Positions 53,835-62,353 of a DNA stretch of 64,000 nt are shown here, piece after piece. The notes below the pieces were generated by a model. The model was not told the DNA's origin, ran no database searches, and saw only the letters and a list, made by a program, of their open reading frames with translations. Position 1 is the stretch's first letter, and each line of letters begins with the position of its first letter. The stretch is from JABSSA01 sp039960995 (GTDB lineage Bacteria > Pseudomonadota > Alphaproteobacteria > Rhodobacterales > Rhodobacteraceae): contig JBDVKF010000029.1 in assembly GCA_039960995.1 (NCBI GenBank), forward strand, positions 17,209 to 81,208, in the 5' to 3' direction. A program made the position numbers and the translations under genes.

Positions 53835-54419
53835 TTACAATGGCGCGATGTCACGCCATCCTTCGATCAAAGTCCAGTCCGGGATCGTTGCTGTCAAAAC
53901 ATTCCCACCGCCGGCCCCCGGTTGATCAAAGGCACGGGAGATCGGTTCATTCAGCAGCCAACACAGGAACAACGCCCCTACGCCGCCATGAGCGACGATG
54001 GCGACGTCACCGTCTGGTGCGAGACCAATGGCATCCTTCAAGGCCGCAACAACGCGCGTTTGCGCATCAATCGCACGTTCCCATCCACGAATGTTTTGGG
54101 TGGGGTGTGCAAAGAACTGGTCGGCGACCTGTTCAAATTCATCCTTTGGCAGATACCCTGTCGCGCTTCGGTCGTTTTCATGCAGCGCGTCCAGTATGTG
54201 ATGAGGCACTGACAATACGTTTGCTGTAATGATGGCCCCATCGATTGCCTTTTGTTCCGCACTGGACACAACACAGGCGACATTCTTCAAATCGGAATGA
54301 TTGGCATAGGCGACGTGACGCGCGCACCCGCGATCAGACAACCCCCATGTCGTTACTTCGACATTCGGATCGATCATGACTTCGGCATGGGTGATAAAGA
54401 ACAGCTTGCGGTTAGACAC
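53835..54419 (-). CDS. Histidine phosphatase superfamily protein with altered RHG motif
   Basis: 194 residues from GTG 54419, overlapping the hydrolase stop by eight bases. The first strand is LFFITHAEV where family members have xRHGE, so Arg is replaced by Thr but the His remains. VVSSAEQKAIDGAIITANVL stands at the usual S-x-x-x-R-A site without the Arg. HENDRSATGY and VAIVAHGGVGALFLCWL supply the acid and second His. I recall a Rhodobacterales subfamily with the same THxEV start, so this may be a conserved variant rather than decay. Confidence 0.72.
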   Translation of the reverse strand: MSNRKLFFITHAEVMIDPNVEVTTWGLSDRGCARHVAYANHSDLKNVACVVSSAEQKAIDGAIITANVLSVPHHILDALHENDRSATGYLPKDEFEQVADQFFAHPTQNIRGWERAIDAQTRVVAALKDAIGLAPDGDVAIVAHGGVGALFLCWLLNEPISRAFDQPGAGGGNVLTATIPDWTLIEGWRDIAPL

Positions 54420-55167
54420 GCGACAGATCTTCGACAGCGGCTTCGATCAGGCCAAGACACGTGTCATCCGAAAACCGATGATCGGCGTCTTTGACCAATG
54501 TCAGACGCAAATCTGGACACGTCGCATGATCAACAAGCCGCAAGGCGGTTTCGGTGCTGACGGCTGTATCTGCCGTTCCTTGCAAACAGCGCACTGGAAA
54601 CGGCAAATCCAAGGGGCTGCGCAACACGAGGTTTTCGCGACCATCTTCAATCAAGCGTTTTGTGATGATGTAAGGTTCCATGTAGTCAGAGGGCATTGCC
54701 ACCTGACCATTTTCAGCCAATTCCGCCTTCTGAGCATCTGTGAAATTCGCCCAATACCCATTTTCGGTAAAATCAGGAGCGGCCGCAATTGTCACAAGGC
54801 CCTGAACACGCTGAGGGTTCGCGCGTGCATATAGCAGCGATTGCCATCCTCCCATGGACGACCCAACAATCACCAATTTCCCGGTCGTAAGCGCCGACAG
54901 GGCGGCATCGCTGTCTTCGGCCCAATCACCGATACAGCCTTCTTCAAAGGTGCCAGAGCTTTGGCCATGCCCGGAATAGTCAAAACGCAAGAACGCCTGA
55001 CCACGGGCTTTGGCCCAATCTTCAAGATGGAGCGCCTTGGTTCCGTCCATGTCGGATTTCAAGCCGCCCATGAACACAACACAGGGGCCTGCCCCGTCTG
55101 TTTTATGATACGCGATGCGCCGCCCTTGCGGGGTTTCCAACATCTTGATCGCCACATCGACCTCCAT
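54412..55167 (-). CDS. Alpha/beta hydrolase
   Basis: 251 residues from ATG 55167 with AGGAAAT upstream; ATG 55143 is an alternative. CVVFMGGLKSDMDGTKAL, FLRFDYSGHGQSSG, LVIVGSSMGGWQSLLYA (Ser in GSSMGG) and LVKDADHRFSDD (His) mark a complete palmitoyl-thioesterase-like fold (ABHD10/YfbB-like). It is the first of four coupled genes with the phosphatase, the second hydrolase and the M15-like gene. Confidence 0.85.
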   Translation of the reverse strand: MEVDVAIKMLETPQGRRIAYHKTDGAGPCVVFMGGLKSDMDGTKALHLEDWAKARGQAFLRFDYSGHGQSSGTFEEGCIGDWAEDSDAALSALTTGKLVIVGSSMGGWQSLLYARANPQRVQGLVTIAAAPDFTENGYWANFTDAQKAELAENGQVAMPSDYMEPYIITKRLIEDGRENLVLRSPLDLPFPVRCLQGTADTAVSTETALRLVDHATCPDLRLTLVKDADHRFSDDTCLGLIEAAVEDLSRV

Positions 55168-55237
55168 ATTTCCTACGGAGATAAAACAGGCAAACGCTTG
55201 CAGCTACAAACGCTTTTTCGCGTCATACAGGCCGCAA

Positions 55238-55447
55238 TTAGCCACCGATATAGGTGCCTTTGTTTGGACGATAGAAATTCTTTTGATTGTGCAAACGCCC
55301 CAGAAGCTCGTGTATTTCACGCGCTTCTACATCCGCATCGTCACATGCCGTTTTTTGCGACAAGGTCAGCTTTGATGCACGTAATGCATCTTCGATCCGG
55401 TCGATGTCATCGATGCTTAATTCGAATGTCTTATTGTATTTCGCCAT
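55238..55447 (-). CDS. Small conserved helical protein of unknown function
   Basis: 69 residues from ATG 55445-55447 with GGAA ten bases upstream (ATG 55453 is also possible). MAKYNKTFELSIDDIDRIEDALRASKLTL is helix-strand-like and AREIHELLGRLHNQKNFYRP another helix. Small proteins with this order occur in Rhodobacterales. There are no Cys pairs or basic clusters suggesting DNA binding. It stands alone in front of the coupled hydrolase genes. Confidence 0.6.
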   Translation of the reverse strand: MAKYNKTFELSIDDIDRIEDALRASKLTLSQKTACDDADVEAREIHELLGRLHNQKNFYRPNKGTYIGG

Positions 55448-55751
55448 GGTCACATTCCGACGTTGAAGTTTCCTATAGTGAACGCCCCTGTACTAGTAGA
55501 ATTCCTGGGATTCGCCAGCCCCTTATTGACGCTTCTTCGTGCAAAAATGTCGCATTTGAGGACCATAGCCTCGCGCATTCAGCGCACATCTCATGCTTTG
55601 TTTGTTGATAGCAACTGTGATTGCCCTGCAATCCTTTAAATTGGTCTACAAGCAAACTTGACAGCGCAACGTGCACAAGTCAGAAGCCCTATTGAAAATA
55701 TTACCCGCAACCGGGCGTTCCGTGGGCGCCAAACTGACGAGGACTGCCGAA

Positions 55752-57701
55752 ATGGCCCAGATCTCTCTTACTTTCCCTGATGGCAATGCGCGTGAATACG
55801 AAGCCGGTATTACACCCGCCGCAGTTGCCGAAAGCATTTCCAAATCGCTGTCGAAAAAGGCTGTCAGTGCGACGGTAGACGGCGCGCATTGGGACTTGCA
55901 ATGGCCAATCGATGCGGATGCATCCATCGCCATTCACACCATGCAAGACGAAGAACAAGCCAACGAGCTGGTGCGCCATGATCTGGCGCATGTTATGGCG
56001 CGCGCTGTTCAAGAATTGTGGCCGGACACCAAAGTGACCATTGGCCCGGTGATCAAAAATGGTTGGTATTACGACTTTGATCGCGAAGAAGCGTTCACAC
56101 CCGAGGATTTGGGCACGATCGAAAAGAAGATGAAAGAAATCATCAATCAACGTGACCCCGTGCGCACCGAAGTTTGGGACCGCGACCGCGCTGTTCAATA
56201 TTACACTGACAACGGTGAACCCTATAAAGTCGAATTGATCGACGGGATTCCGGGCAATGAACCGTTGCGGATGTATTGGCATGGTGACTGGCAGGATTTG
56301 TGCCGCGGACCCCATTTGCAGCACACCGGGCAATTGCCGGCAGACGGATTCAAACTGATGTCCATCGCTGGTGCCTATTGGCGCGGCGACAGCAAACGCG
56401 CCATGCTGCAACGCATCTATGGCGTGGCCTTCCGCAACAAGGAAGAACTACGCAAACATCTGAATATGCTGGAAGAAGCCGCGAAACGCGATCACCGCAA
56501 GCTGGGTCGCGAGATGGACTTGTTCCACATGCAAGAAGAAGCGCCGGGTCAGATTTTCTGGCACCCAAATGGATGGCGCATCTATACCGAGCTTCAAGAC
56601 TATGTGCGTCGTCGGCAAAACGCAGACGGTTATCAAGAAGTGAACTCGCCTGAAGTCATTGATCGCAAGCTCTGGGAAGCCTCTGGTCACTGGGACAAAT
56701 ATCAGGAGAACATGTTCATCGTCGAAGTGGACGAAGACCACGCACGCGAAAAAGCAATCAACGCGTTGAAGCCGATGAACTGTCCGGGTCACGTGCAAGT
56801 CTTCAATCAAGGGCTGCGCAGCTACCGTGACTTGCCATTGCGCTATTCCGAGTTTGGCAACTGTCACCGCTATGAACCGTCGGGCGCTTTGCATGGGATC
56901 ATGCGGGTGCGTGGGTTCAAACAAGACGATGGTCACATCTTCTGCGCGATGGATCAAATTGAATCCGAGTCAAAAAAGTTCATTGCCTTCCTTGCCAAGG
57001 TCTATGCCGACCTCGGATTCGAGAATTGGACAGTCAAACTGTCTACGCGACCTGAAAAACGCATCGGTAGCGATGAAACATGGGACGTATTGGAAACAGC
57101 CCTTGGTGCGGCGTGCAATGCGGCTGGTTATGAATATGACCTTTTGCCAGGTGAAGGCGCGTTTTATGGACCAAAGCTAGAATTCACGCTGACTGACGCC
57201 ATTGGCCGGAACTGGCAATGCGGAACTCTTCAGGTCGATACAAACATGCCTGAACGTCTGGGCAGTCAATTTGTTGGTCAAGACGGCTCAAAACATACGC
57301 CCGTAATGCTTCATCGTGCCTGCCTAGGATCTTTCGAACGCTTTATCGGCATTTTGATCGAAGAACATGCCGGGAAACTGCCGTTCTGGATTGCGCCACG
57401 TCAGGTCGTTGTCGCAACAATTACGTCGGATGCGGACGATTACGCGAAAGAGGTTGTCGAAGCCTTGCGCGCCAAAGGTGTCCGCGCTGAAACCGACATT
57501 CGCAATGAAAAGATCAACTTTAAGGTCCGCGAACACTCGGTTGGAAAAGTGCCTGTCATCCTTGCCGTTGGCAAACGCGAGATCGAAGACCGAACCGTTT
57601 CGGTACGTCGATTGGGCCAAAAGCAAACCGCGATGTCCACTTTGGACGATATCATCGCAACCTTGTCCGAAGATGCAAAAGCGCCTGATCAAAAAGGCTG
57701 A
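55752..57701 (+). CDS. thrS: Threonine-tRNA ligase
   Basis: 649 residues from ATG 55752; a GTG 27 codons upstream is rejected because the TGS domain starts MAQISLTFPDG. Order: TGS domain (1-60), tRNA-acceptor editing domain (to about 240, with DLCRGPHLQHTG), class II core with MNCPGHVQVF (zinc Cys), motif 2 in YSEFGNCHRYEPSGALHG, and a C-terminal anticodon-binding domain. The editing and zinc-site residues look intact. A terminator follows at 57738-57769. Confidence 0.96.
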   Translation: MAQISLTFPDGNAREYEAGITPAAVAESISKSLSKKAVSATVDGAHWDLQWPIDADASIAIHTMQDEEQANELVRHDLAHVMARAVQELWPDTKVTIGPVIKNGWYYDFDREEAFTPEDLGTIEKKMKEIINQRDPVRTEVWDRDRAVQYYTDNGEPYKVELIDGIPGNEPLRMYWHGDWQDLCRGPHLQHTGQLPADGFKLMSIAGAYWRGDSKRAMLQRIYGVAFRNKEELRKHLNMLEEAAKRDHRKLGREMDLFHMQEEAPGQIFWHPNGWRIYTELQDYVRRRQNADGYQEVNSPEVIDRKLWEASGHWDKYQENMFIVEVDEDHAREKAINALKPMNCPGHVQVFNQGLRSYRDLPLRYSEFGNCHRYEPSGALHGIMRVRGFKQDDGHIFCAMDQIESESKKFIAFLAKVYADLGFENWTVKLSTRPEKRIGSDETWDVLETALGAACNAAGYEYDLLPGEGAFYGPKLEFTLTDAIGRNWQCGTLQVDTNMPERLGSQFVGQDGSKHTPVMLHRACLGSFERFIGILIEEHAGKLPFWIAPRQVVVATITSDADDYAKEVVEALRAKGVRAETDIRNEKINFKVREHSVGKVPVILAVGKREIEDRTVSVRRLGQKQTAMSTLDDIIATLSEDAKAPDQKG

Positions 57702-57737
57702 ATGTCACGTTGAGACACCGACATTGGCGTCAAAATT

Positions 57738-57769
57738 AAGGGTAGTCATTGGTTTGGCTGCCCTTTTTT
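57738..57769 (+). terminator. Rho-independent terminator of thrS
   Basis: AAGGGTAGTC, eight-base loop, GGCTGCCCTT and TTTT. In RNA the stem pairs at all ten positions, with two G-U pairs. It lies 36 bases after the thrS stop. Confidence 0.85.
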
Positions 57770-57900
57770 CATTTTGCGACATCATCTAACATTTGTTGAC
57801 GACCTTGTGAGCCACCTCCTCTGCGAATGGCTTTTAGTGCATAACTGGCTAGAGAACCGCCCAACTCTATCCATAGCCCAGCGCAAACGGGAAAACGATC

Positions 57901-58203
57901 ATGTCTTCAACTTTGAAAACCGTCGCCATTGCATCCGCCGTGTCTTCAGTGTTGGCCAACCACCCAACCCAATCCCAAGCGGCGGTCAAAGAGAAATGTT
58001 ATGGCATTTCATTGGCCGCGCAAAACGATTGTGCAGCAGGCCCGGGGACGACATGTGCAGGCACGTCTACTGTGAATTATCAGGGGAACGCTTGGACTTT
58101 GGTTGATGTCGGAAGTTGCGAAACGATTGATTTGCCCAATATGGCAGACGGAACGGAACGAAAAGGATCGCTGATTGCACTTAGACGCGATTTGCCGACC
58201 TAA
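57901..58203 (+). CDS. bufA: DUF2282 bufferin-type RiPP precursor
   Basis: 100 residues. An export-type N-terminus ends near residue 27 (cut at SQA-AVKEK). The core has four Cys at residues 33, 44, 52 and 73, in EKCYGISLAA, NDCAAGPGTTCAG and VGSCETI, which is the DUF2282 pattern. In bufferins the MNIO partner converts core cysteines to oxidised heterocycles that bind copper, so this is likely a periplasmic copper-buffering peptide. It is followed by the MNIO, DUF2063 and DoxX genes. No metal regulator is visible nearby. Confidence 0.9.
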   Translation: MSSTLKTVAIASAVSSVLANHPTQSQAAVKEKCYGISLAAQNDCAAGPGTTCAGTSTVNYQGNAWTLVDVGSCETIDLPNMADGTERKGSLIALRRDLPT

Positions 58204-58225
58204 GCAATGAGTGTTGGATCGATCA

Positions 58226-59077
58226 ATGCTTGACGCGTCCGCACGTTTAAACACACTTCCGATTGCTGCTGGCGTCGGCTTTAAACCGGTCCATTTCACG
58301 GAAATACGCCAAGATCCCGGACCGATCGGTTGGATCGAAATTCACGCAGAAAATTACATGGGCGATGGCGGCCGGCCTCATGCGCAGCTTCGCACTTTGG
58401 CCGAACAATTTGCCGTATCCGTTCACGGGGTTGGCCTGTCGATTGGCGGCGCTGATCCTCTTGATACGCAGCATTTGTCGCGCTTGAACAAGCTGATCGA
58501 CTGGATCAAACCTGCATCTTTTTCTGAACACTTGGCGTGGTCGACCCATGACGGCGCGTATTTGAACGATCTTCTGCCCCTTCCTTATACACAGCAAACA
58601 TTAAGCCGCGTCGCGTCACATATTGATCAGGTTCAAGACCAACTTGCATGCCAGATGCTGCTTGAAAACCCTTCAAGCTATTTGGAGTTTCAGGACAGCA
58701 CGATGTCGGAACCCGATTTCATTGCCCAGTTGGTTGAACGCACAGGCTGCGGGCTTTTGTTGGACGTTAACAATGTTTTCGTTTCGGCGTCTAATCTTGG
58801 CTTTGATCCGCAATCTTACATTGATGCCTACCCAGTTGAGTCGGTGCACGAAATTCATGTTGGTGGCCACAGCAAAGACACAGACACACATGGTGACCAG
58901 TTGTTGATCGACACCCACGGGTGCGCCGCTGATGAACAAGTTTGGGATCTGTTGCAGTATACATTGTCAAAAACAGGACCACAGCCCGTTCTTGTGGAAT
59001 GGGATGCTGATATTCCCGATTGGAAAATACTGCGTGCAGAAGCAGACCGTGCCGCACATGCGTTGACTTTGGTTTAA
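58226..59077 (+). CDS. bufB: MNIO (DUF692) peptide-modifying enzyme
   Basis: 283 residues from ATG 58226; GTG 58211 would add five residues. A TIM-barrel protein with the metal-site motifs of the multinuclear non-haem iron oxidase family: WIEIHAENYMG, SVHGVGLSIGGAD, FSEHLAWS, LLENPSSYL, LLLDVNNVFVSA and EIHVGGHS, then DTHG. It uses iron and oxygen to modify Cys in the bufA precursor. It starts 22 bases after bufA and is followed by bufC after three bases. Confidence 0.92.
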   Translation: MLDASARLNTLPIAAGVGFKPVHFTEIRQDPGPIGWIEIHAENYMGDGGRPHAQLRTLAEQFAVSVHGVGLSIGGADPLDTQHLSRLNKLIDWIKPASFSEHLAWSTHDGAYLNDLLPLPYTQQTLSRVASHIDQVQDQLACQMLLENPSSYLEFQDSTMSEPDFIAQLVERTGCGLLLDVNNVFVSASNLGFDPQSYIDAYPVESVHEIHVGGHSKDTDTHGDQLLIDTHGCAADEQVWDLLQYTLSKTGPQPVLVEWDADIPDWKILRAEADRAAHALTLV

Positions 59078-59080
59078 GGG

Positions 59081-59815
59081 ATGTCTGTCACGCAAAACGC
59101 CTTTCAAAAAGCAATTTTAATTGCGAATGATCCCGCGCCATCTGGCCTTGTTGATGGGCAAGGCCGACCAGCTGACAAACGGTTTACGGTCTATCGGAAT
59201 AATGTGACCGTCGCACTGCTTGATGCGCTGCACAAAGGCTTTCCAATATTACACAAGCTGGTTGGTACGGACCGCTTCACCTTCCTTGCGCGCGTGTTCA
59301 TCCAAGCCCATCCTCCGACCGATCCCCGCATGATGTTTTACGGTCAGGCCATGCCAGAGTTCCTAGAGACCTTCGCGCCCCTCGAGCATATTGGATATCT
59401 GCCCGACGTCGCCCGTTTGGAATGCGCACTGCGTGCCAGTTACCATGCCGCAGATGCCAAACCGATGACTGCGACATTGCTAACCAATCTGCGCGAAACC
59501 CAAAGCATGGCCTTTGCGCCATCCCTCAAACTAGTGCAGTCTCATTGGCCCTTGTGGGACATCTGGCAATTTAACAGAGACGATAACGCCGCAAAGCCGC
59601 GTGAAATTCGACAAGATGTTCTGATCACCCGGCACCTATTTGACCCCACCCCGCATGCATTATCGAAGGGTGGTGGCATTTGGATGACGCACCTCATGTC
59701 CGGATCTCCTTTGGGTCTGGCACTTGACGCCGCCTACGACGTCGAGCCAGACTTCGATATGACACACCTGCTGATGTTGCTGGTTCAAGAAAATGCATTG
59801 ATCGAAATATTATAG
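59081..59815 (+). CDS. bufC: DUF2063 partner protein of the MNIO enzyme
   Basis: 244 residues. KRFTVYRNNVTVALLDALHKGFPILHKLVG and FIQAHPPTDPRMMFYGQAMPEFL are the N-terminal DUF2063 domain that recognises the precursor and presents it to the MNIO; the second half (VARLECALRASYHAAD, then LWDIWQFN) is the usual winged part. ATG 59081, three bases after bufB. It is essential for modification in characterised systems; that is family knowledge, not seen here. Confidence 0.9.
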   Translation: MSVTQNAFQKAILIANDPAPSGLVDGQGRPADKRFTVYRNNVTVALLDALHKGFPILHKLVGTDRFTFLARVFIQAHPPTDPRMMFYGQAMPEFLETFAPLEHIGYLPDVARLECALRASYHAADAKPMTATLLTNLRETQSMAFAPSLKLVQSHWPLWDIWQFNRDDNAAKPREIRQDVLITRHLFDPTPHALSKGGGIWMTHLMSGSPLGLALDAAYDVEPDFDMTHLLMLLVQENALIEIL

Positions 59816-59844
59816 ACGCCTAAATGATCTGAGGGGCCTCGTAC

Positions 59845-60408
59845 ATGAACGTGCTACGCCGAGTTCATAATAATGTGTTTGCAGCAGTATCGCGTGCAGA
59901 CTGGATATTACCAACACTCGCGCGTTTCTTGTTCGGGGCCGTTTTAGCATCGTATTTCTGGGTGTCTGCTCTGACAAAGGTAGGGGATGGATTCGGCGGC
60001 ATTTGGACGTTGGAATTCGGCGCTTATGCTCAAATCTTCCCTAAGGTGATGGAAACCGTGAGCTTTGACATCTCTGCGCTCTCTGCCTGGCAACATGCTG
60101 TTGTGTATCTCGGCACCTACGCCGAATTCATTTTGCCTGCATTTATAATAGTCGGTTTTCTGACGCGCTTGTCTGCCATCGGAATGACTGTGTTTATCAT
60201 TGTTATGTCGCTGACAGATTTATTTGGACATGCAACATTGTCAGACCCCAAAGTGTTCGGCGCGTGGTTCGACAATGCGCCGGACAGCCTTATTCTGGAT
60301 CAACGTGCTTTGTGGGTATTTTTATTGTTGGTGTTGATCGTCAAAGGCGCTGGCCCCATATCGCTGGACAATGCATTAGCCCCCCGCAAGAATCCGCATT
60401 TGGATTGA
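59845..60408 (+). CDS. DoxX family membrane protein of the bufferin operon
   Basis: 187 residues with four membrane helices (about 27-45, 80-95, 98-120 and 150-170). LARFLFGAVLASYFWVSALTKVGDGF is the DoxX first helix, and GTYAEFILPAFIIVGFLTRLSAIGM the conserved middle. DoxX genes often accompany bufA-bufB-bufC, perhaps supporting redox or quinone steps at the membrane. It begins 29 bases after bufC and ends four bases before the convergent arsenate-reductase-like gene. Confidence 0.85.
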   Translation: MNVLRRVHNNVFAAVSRADWILPTLARFLFGAVLASYFWVSALTKVGDGFGGIWTLEFGAYAQIFPKVMETVSFDISALSAWQHAVVYLGTYAEFILPAFIIVGFLTRLSAIGMTVFIIVMSLTDLFGHATLSDPKVFGAWFDNAPDSLILDQRALWVFLLLVLIVKGAGPISLDNALAPRKNPHLD

Positions 60409-60412
60409 TCAC

Positions 60413-60724
60413 CTATACCAACGCGTCTTGCGTCGCTTTGGTCCATCCAAGATGCAAATCCCCATCGACATCGATGAGCGGCCGTTTCATCAAAGCAGGG
60501 TGCGTTTCCAACAATTGCAGCGGATCGCTTGCCCGTGCGGTGTCATCCAAACCTCGCCATGTTGTTGAACGCGTATTGACCAAAGCGTCGCCAAATTTAT
60601 CCAAGGCAGCCTTTAACACATCCGCCGGAACCCCATCATTGCGCACATCAACAAGCTCAGCTTGAGGCAGTGCTTTCATCGCCTTTCGACAGGTGTCGCA
60701 GTTCTTCAAACCGTATAATTTCAT
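60413..60724 (-). CDS. ArsC/Spx-family reductase-like protein
   Basis: 103 residues, a single thioredoxin-like domain. KLYGLKNCDTCRKAMKAL gives a C9-x-x-C12 pair with the conserved ArsC-family lead, and LVDVRNDGVPADVLKAAL follows. MKRPLIDVDGDLHLGW has the conserved RP cis-Pro motif. It resembles YffB-type members, so arsenate is only one possibility; glutathione-dependent thiol reduction is another. No ars operon genes are near. Confidence 0.85.
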   Translation of the reverse strand: MKLYGLKNCDTCRKAMKALPQAELVDVRNDGVPADVLKAALDKFGDALVNTRSTTWRGLDDTARASDPLQLLETHPALMKRPLIDVDGDLHLGWTKATQDALV

Positions 60725-60821
60725 GGAATCCCCTCACTTTTTCGCGAAGATGCCAGCCCTAAGGGAAAATATCACCATTATTTCTTGATTTTTTTTCGCT
60801 TTAGACAATCTCATTAGATGT

Positions 60822-60858
60822 GTCGGTTGTTTTGACCGCTAGTGGTTCGTTAACCGAC
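60822..60858 (+). promoter_or_regulatory. Structured 5' leader of the cold-shock gene
   Basis: GTCGGTT (60822-60828) pairs with AACCGAC (60852-60858), and a second hairpin CCCCG/CGGGG follows around 60870-60888 just before the ribosome site. The leader is about 100 bases, as in cspA-type cold-responsive messages. Confidence 0.45.
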
Positions 60859-60918
60859 GCACTGGAAGGCCCCCGCATCTGCCGGGGCAGGACGACAAGA
60901 CGAAAAGGAGGCACGGGT

Positions 60919-61128
60919 ATGCCGCTTGGCACCGTGAAGTGGTTCAACACCACAAAAGGTTATGGATTTATTGCTCCGGATGATGGCGGCAAGGATGTGT
61001 TTGTACACATCTCGGCGGTTGAGAGTGCGGGCATGACTGGTTTGGCAGATGATCAAAAGGTGGAATTCGAAATGATCGAAGGTCGCGATGGTCGCGTAAT
61101 GGCCGGAGAGATCAAAGCCGTTTCCTAG
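60919..61128 (+). CDS. Cold-shock protein
   Basis: 69 residues from ATG 60919, eight bases after AAGGAGG; a longer frame upstream has no family match. RNP1 is KGYGFI (13-18) and RNP2 VFVHI (27-31), the nucleic acid-binding face of the five-stranded barrel. It is an RNA chaperone. A structured leader precedes it and a terminator with long loop follows. Confidence 0.95.
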   Translation: MPLGTVKWFNTTKGYGFIAPDDGGKDVFVHISAVESAGMTGLADDQKVEFEMIEGRDGRVMAGEIKAVS

Positions 61129-61180
61129 CCGAACTTGCACGACTTAAGCCGCGCAGGTAACGACAATTGAATACTTAAGC

Positions 61181-61222
61181 AGCCCTCGAGCAAACAGCGC
61201 GAGCGTTGCTCAAGGGCTTTTA
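61181..61222 (+). terminator. Terminator of the cold-shock gene
   Basis: AGCCCTCGAGCAA pairs with TTGCTCAAGGGCT (one mismatch, C opposite A) around a 12-base loop; then TTTTAT. It lies 52 bases past the cold-shock gene stop. Confidence 0.8.
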
Positions 61223-61236
61223 TAAGTGAACGACGA

Positions 61237-61524
61237 TTAAGACGCGTTTTCGTCGTCGGTAATAGTGTGCCAGTGTTCACCCATTGCAACAATGCAGGAT
61301 CGCCCACTGGAATAGCGCATGACCATGGCCCAATCGCCCCGGTCATCTGTCCACACTTCTAATATCTGATCTTCATTGCGCACACCTTGCGCCGTACGTT
61401 CAGAGCCCAAAAAACCTTCCAGCCTCGCAACCATTTCGTGTGTTGGTGTACAATTTACTTCACCAATAGATTGTGCCGCTGCAGGCAGGGGAACAATTAA
61501 TAATAAAAAAAGAATCCATCGCAT
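61237..61524 (-). CDS. Small secreted protein of unknown function
   Basis: 95 residues. A signal peptide (MRWILFLLLIVPLPAAA) is cut before QSIGEVN. Two Cys (VNCTPTH, GRSCIVA) probably form a disulphide. The pattern EVWTDDRGDWAMVMRYSSGRSCIVAMGEHW recurs in Rhodobacterales hypothetical proteins. Convergent with the cold-shock gene. Confidence 0.65.
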   Translation of the reverse strand: MRWILFLLLIVPLPAAAQSIGEVNCTPTHEMVARLEGFLGSERTAQGVRNEDQILEVWTDDRGDWAMVMRYSSGRSCIVAMGEHWHTITDDENAS

Positions 61525-61608
61525 GTCGGCTCTATAGCATTTCCATCCAATTTTGTCGGCGTTGTAGTGAAAAAATTTTGATCACATTCGTTATATTAAA
61601 TTTGCAAC

Positions 61609-62181
61609 TCAGGGTGCGACTGAGGACTGAAATTCTCGCCATTCACGTGCAGTCAGGCCGGAATTCTCCTGCGTGACCTCTTCGCCGCGCAACATGCGTT
61701 GAACGCAGGTCACCATTTGAGACGATAATGTAACAGCCCCCAAACGGTAGTCTTCAAACGCACGATACGCGAACGGCACCCAATCAGCGACGATCTTGCA
61801 CATCGCATCCGCGTATACGCGGATTTCATATTGCGCATGCGCATCTGCCCGCAATCGCAGGAAATGGAACAAGTTGTGTAAATCGACCTTCCAATACCAT
61901 TGCGTATAAATGTTCGAAGGCAGATTCATACGTGCCAATTCGCGAGCCAGGCCATTCTGCCCTTCATCGCCAATCATCTGTTGATAATTATCATAGCAAC
62001 GCGTCCTGTCCGATTTAAGTATCTCCAACACCCGCGCCGCCTCTTCCCCTTCAAGAACATCACCGCGTCCTTGATTGTTTATCACGGATTGGGCGTTCAA
62101 ATTCTCAGGTGCCGGAATGTAGAACTCCCGATCCAGAATAGAATAACGTGCAGAATATTCATTCATGTTTGCCGTCCGGTG
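61609..62181 (-). pseudogene. thyX: 5'-truncated flavin-dependent thymidylate synthase
   Basis: The last 190 or so codons of ThyX are present and open: signature remnant HRTANMNEYSARYSILDREF, then QGRGDVLEGEEAARVLEIL, WYWKVDLHNLFHFLRLRADAHAQYEIRVYADAMC. Family members have about 300 residues, with about 110 more at the N-terminus before the RHR motif. Here the frame upstream of 62181 does not match ThyX, and it meets a stop at 62236-62238. So the flavin/dUMP-binding N-terminal third is gone and the protein should be inactive, even if translated from ATG 62166. thyA and folA lie directly upstream on the same strand. Confidence 0.82.
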
Positions 62182-62228
62182 TTTATGTTTTGTAAAAACT
62201 TCAACGACACATATTTTTATGGCGCGAG

Positions 62229-62259
62229 CTGTCGTTTAGGACAGTATCACTTAAACGAC
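62229..62259. repeat. Inverted repeats at the thyX truncation point
   Basis: GTCGTTTA (62231-62238) is repeated inverted as TAAACGAC (62252-62259); a second, overlapping palindrome CTGTCGTTTAGGACAG lies at 62229-62244. Both are within 80 bases of where ThyX homology stops. They may be a folA terminator or a scar of the rearrangement. Confidence 0.55.
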
Positions 62260-62353
62260 GTCAATTGAAATTTTTCAGTTTATACTCGCCTCATCAGGGC
62301 GCTCAGGCAAACATGCAAATTGATAAAGATTCTCCACGTTTTGCAGAGTTTTC

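Noticed and set aside
57771..57900. Metal-responsive regulator or riboswitch before the bufferin operon
   Set aside because: No palindrome or conserved leader was seen in the 130 bases between the thrS terminator and bufA.
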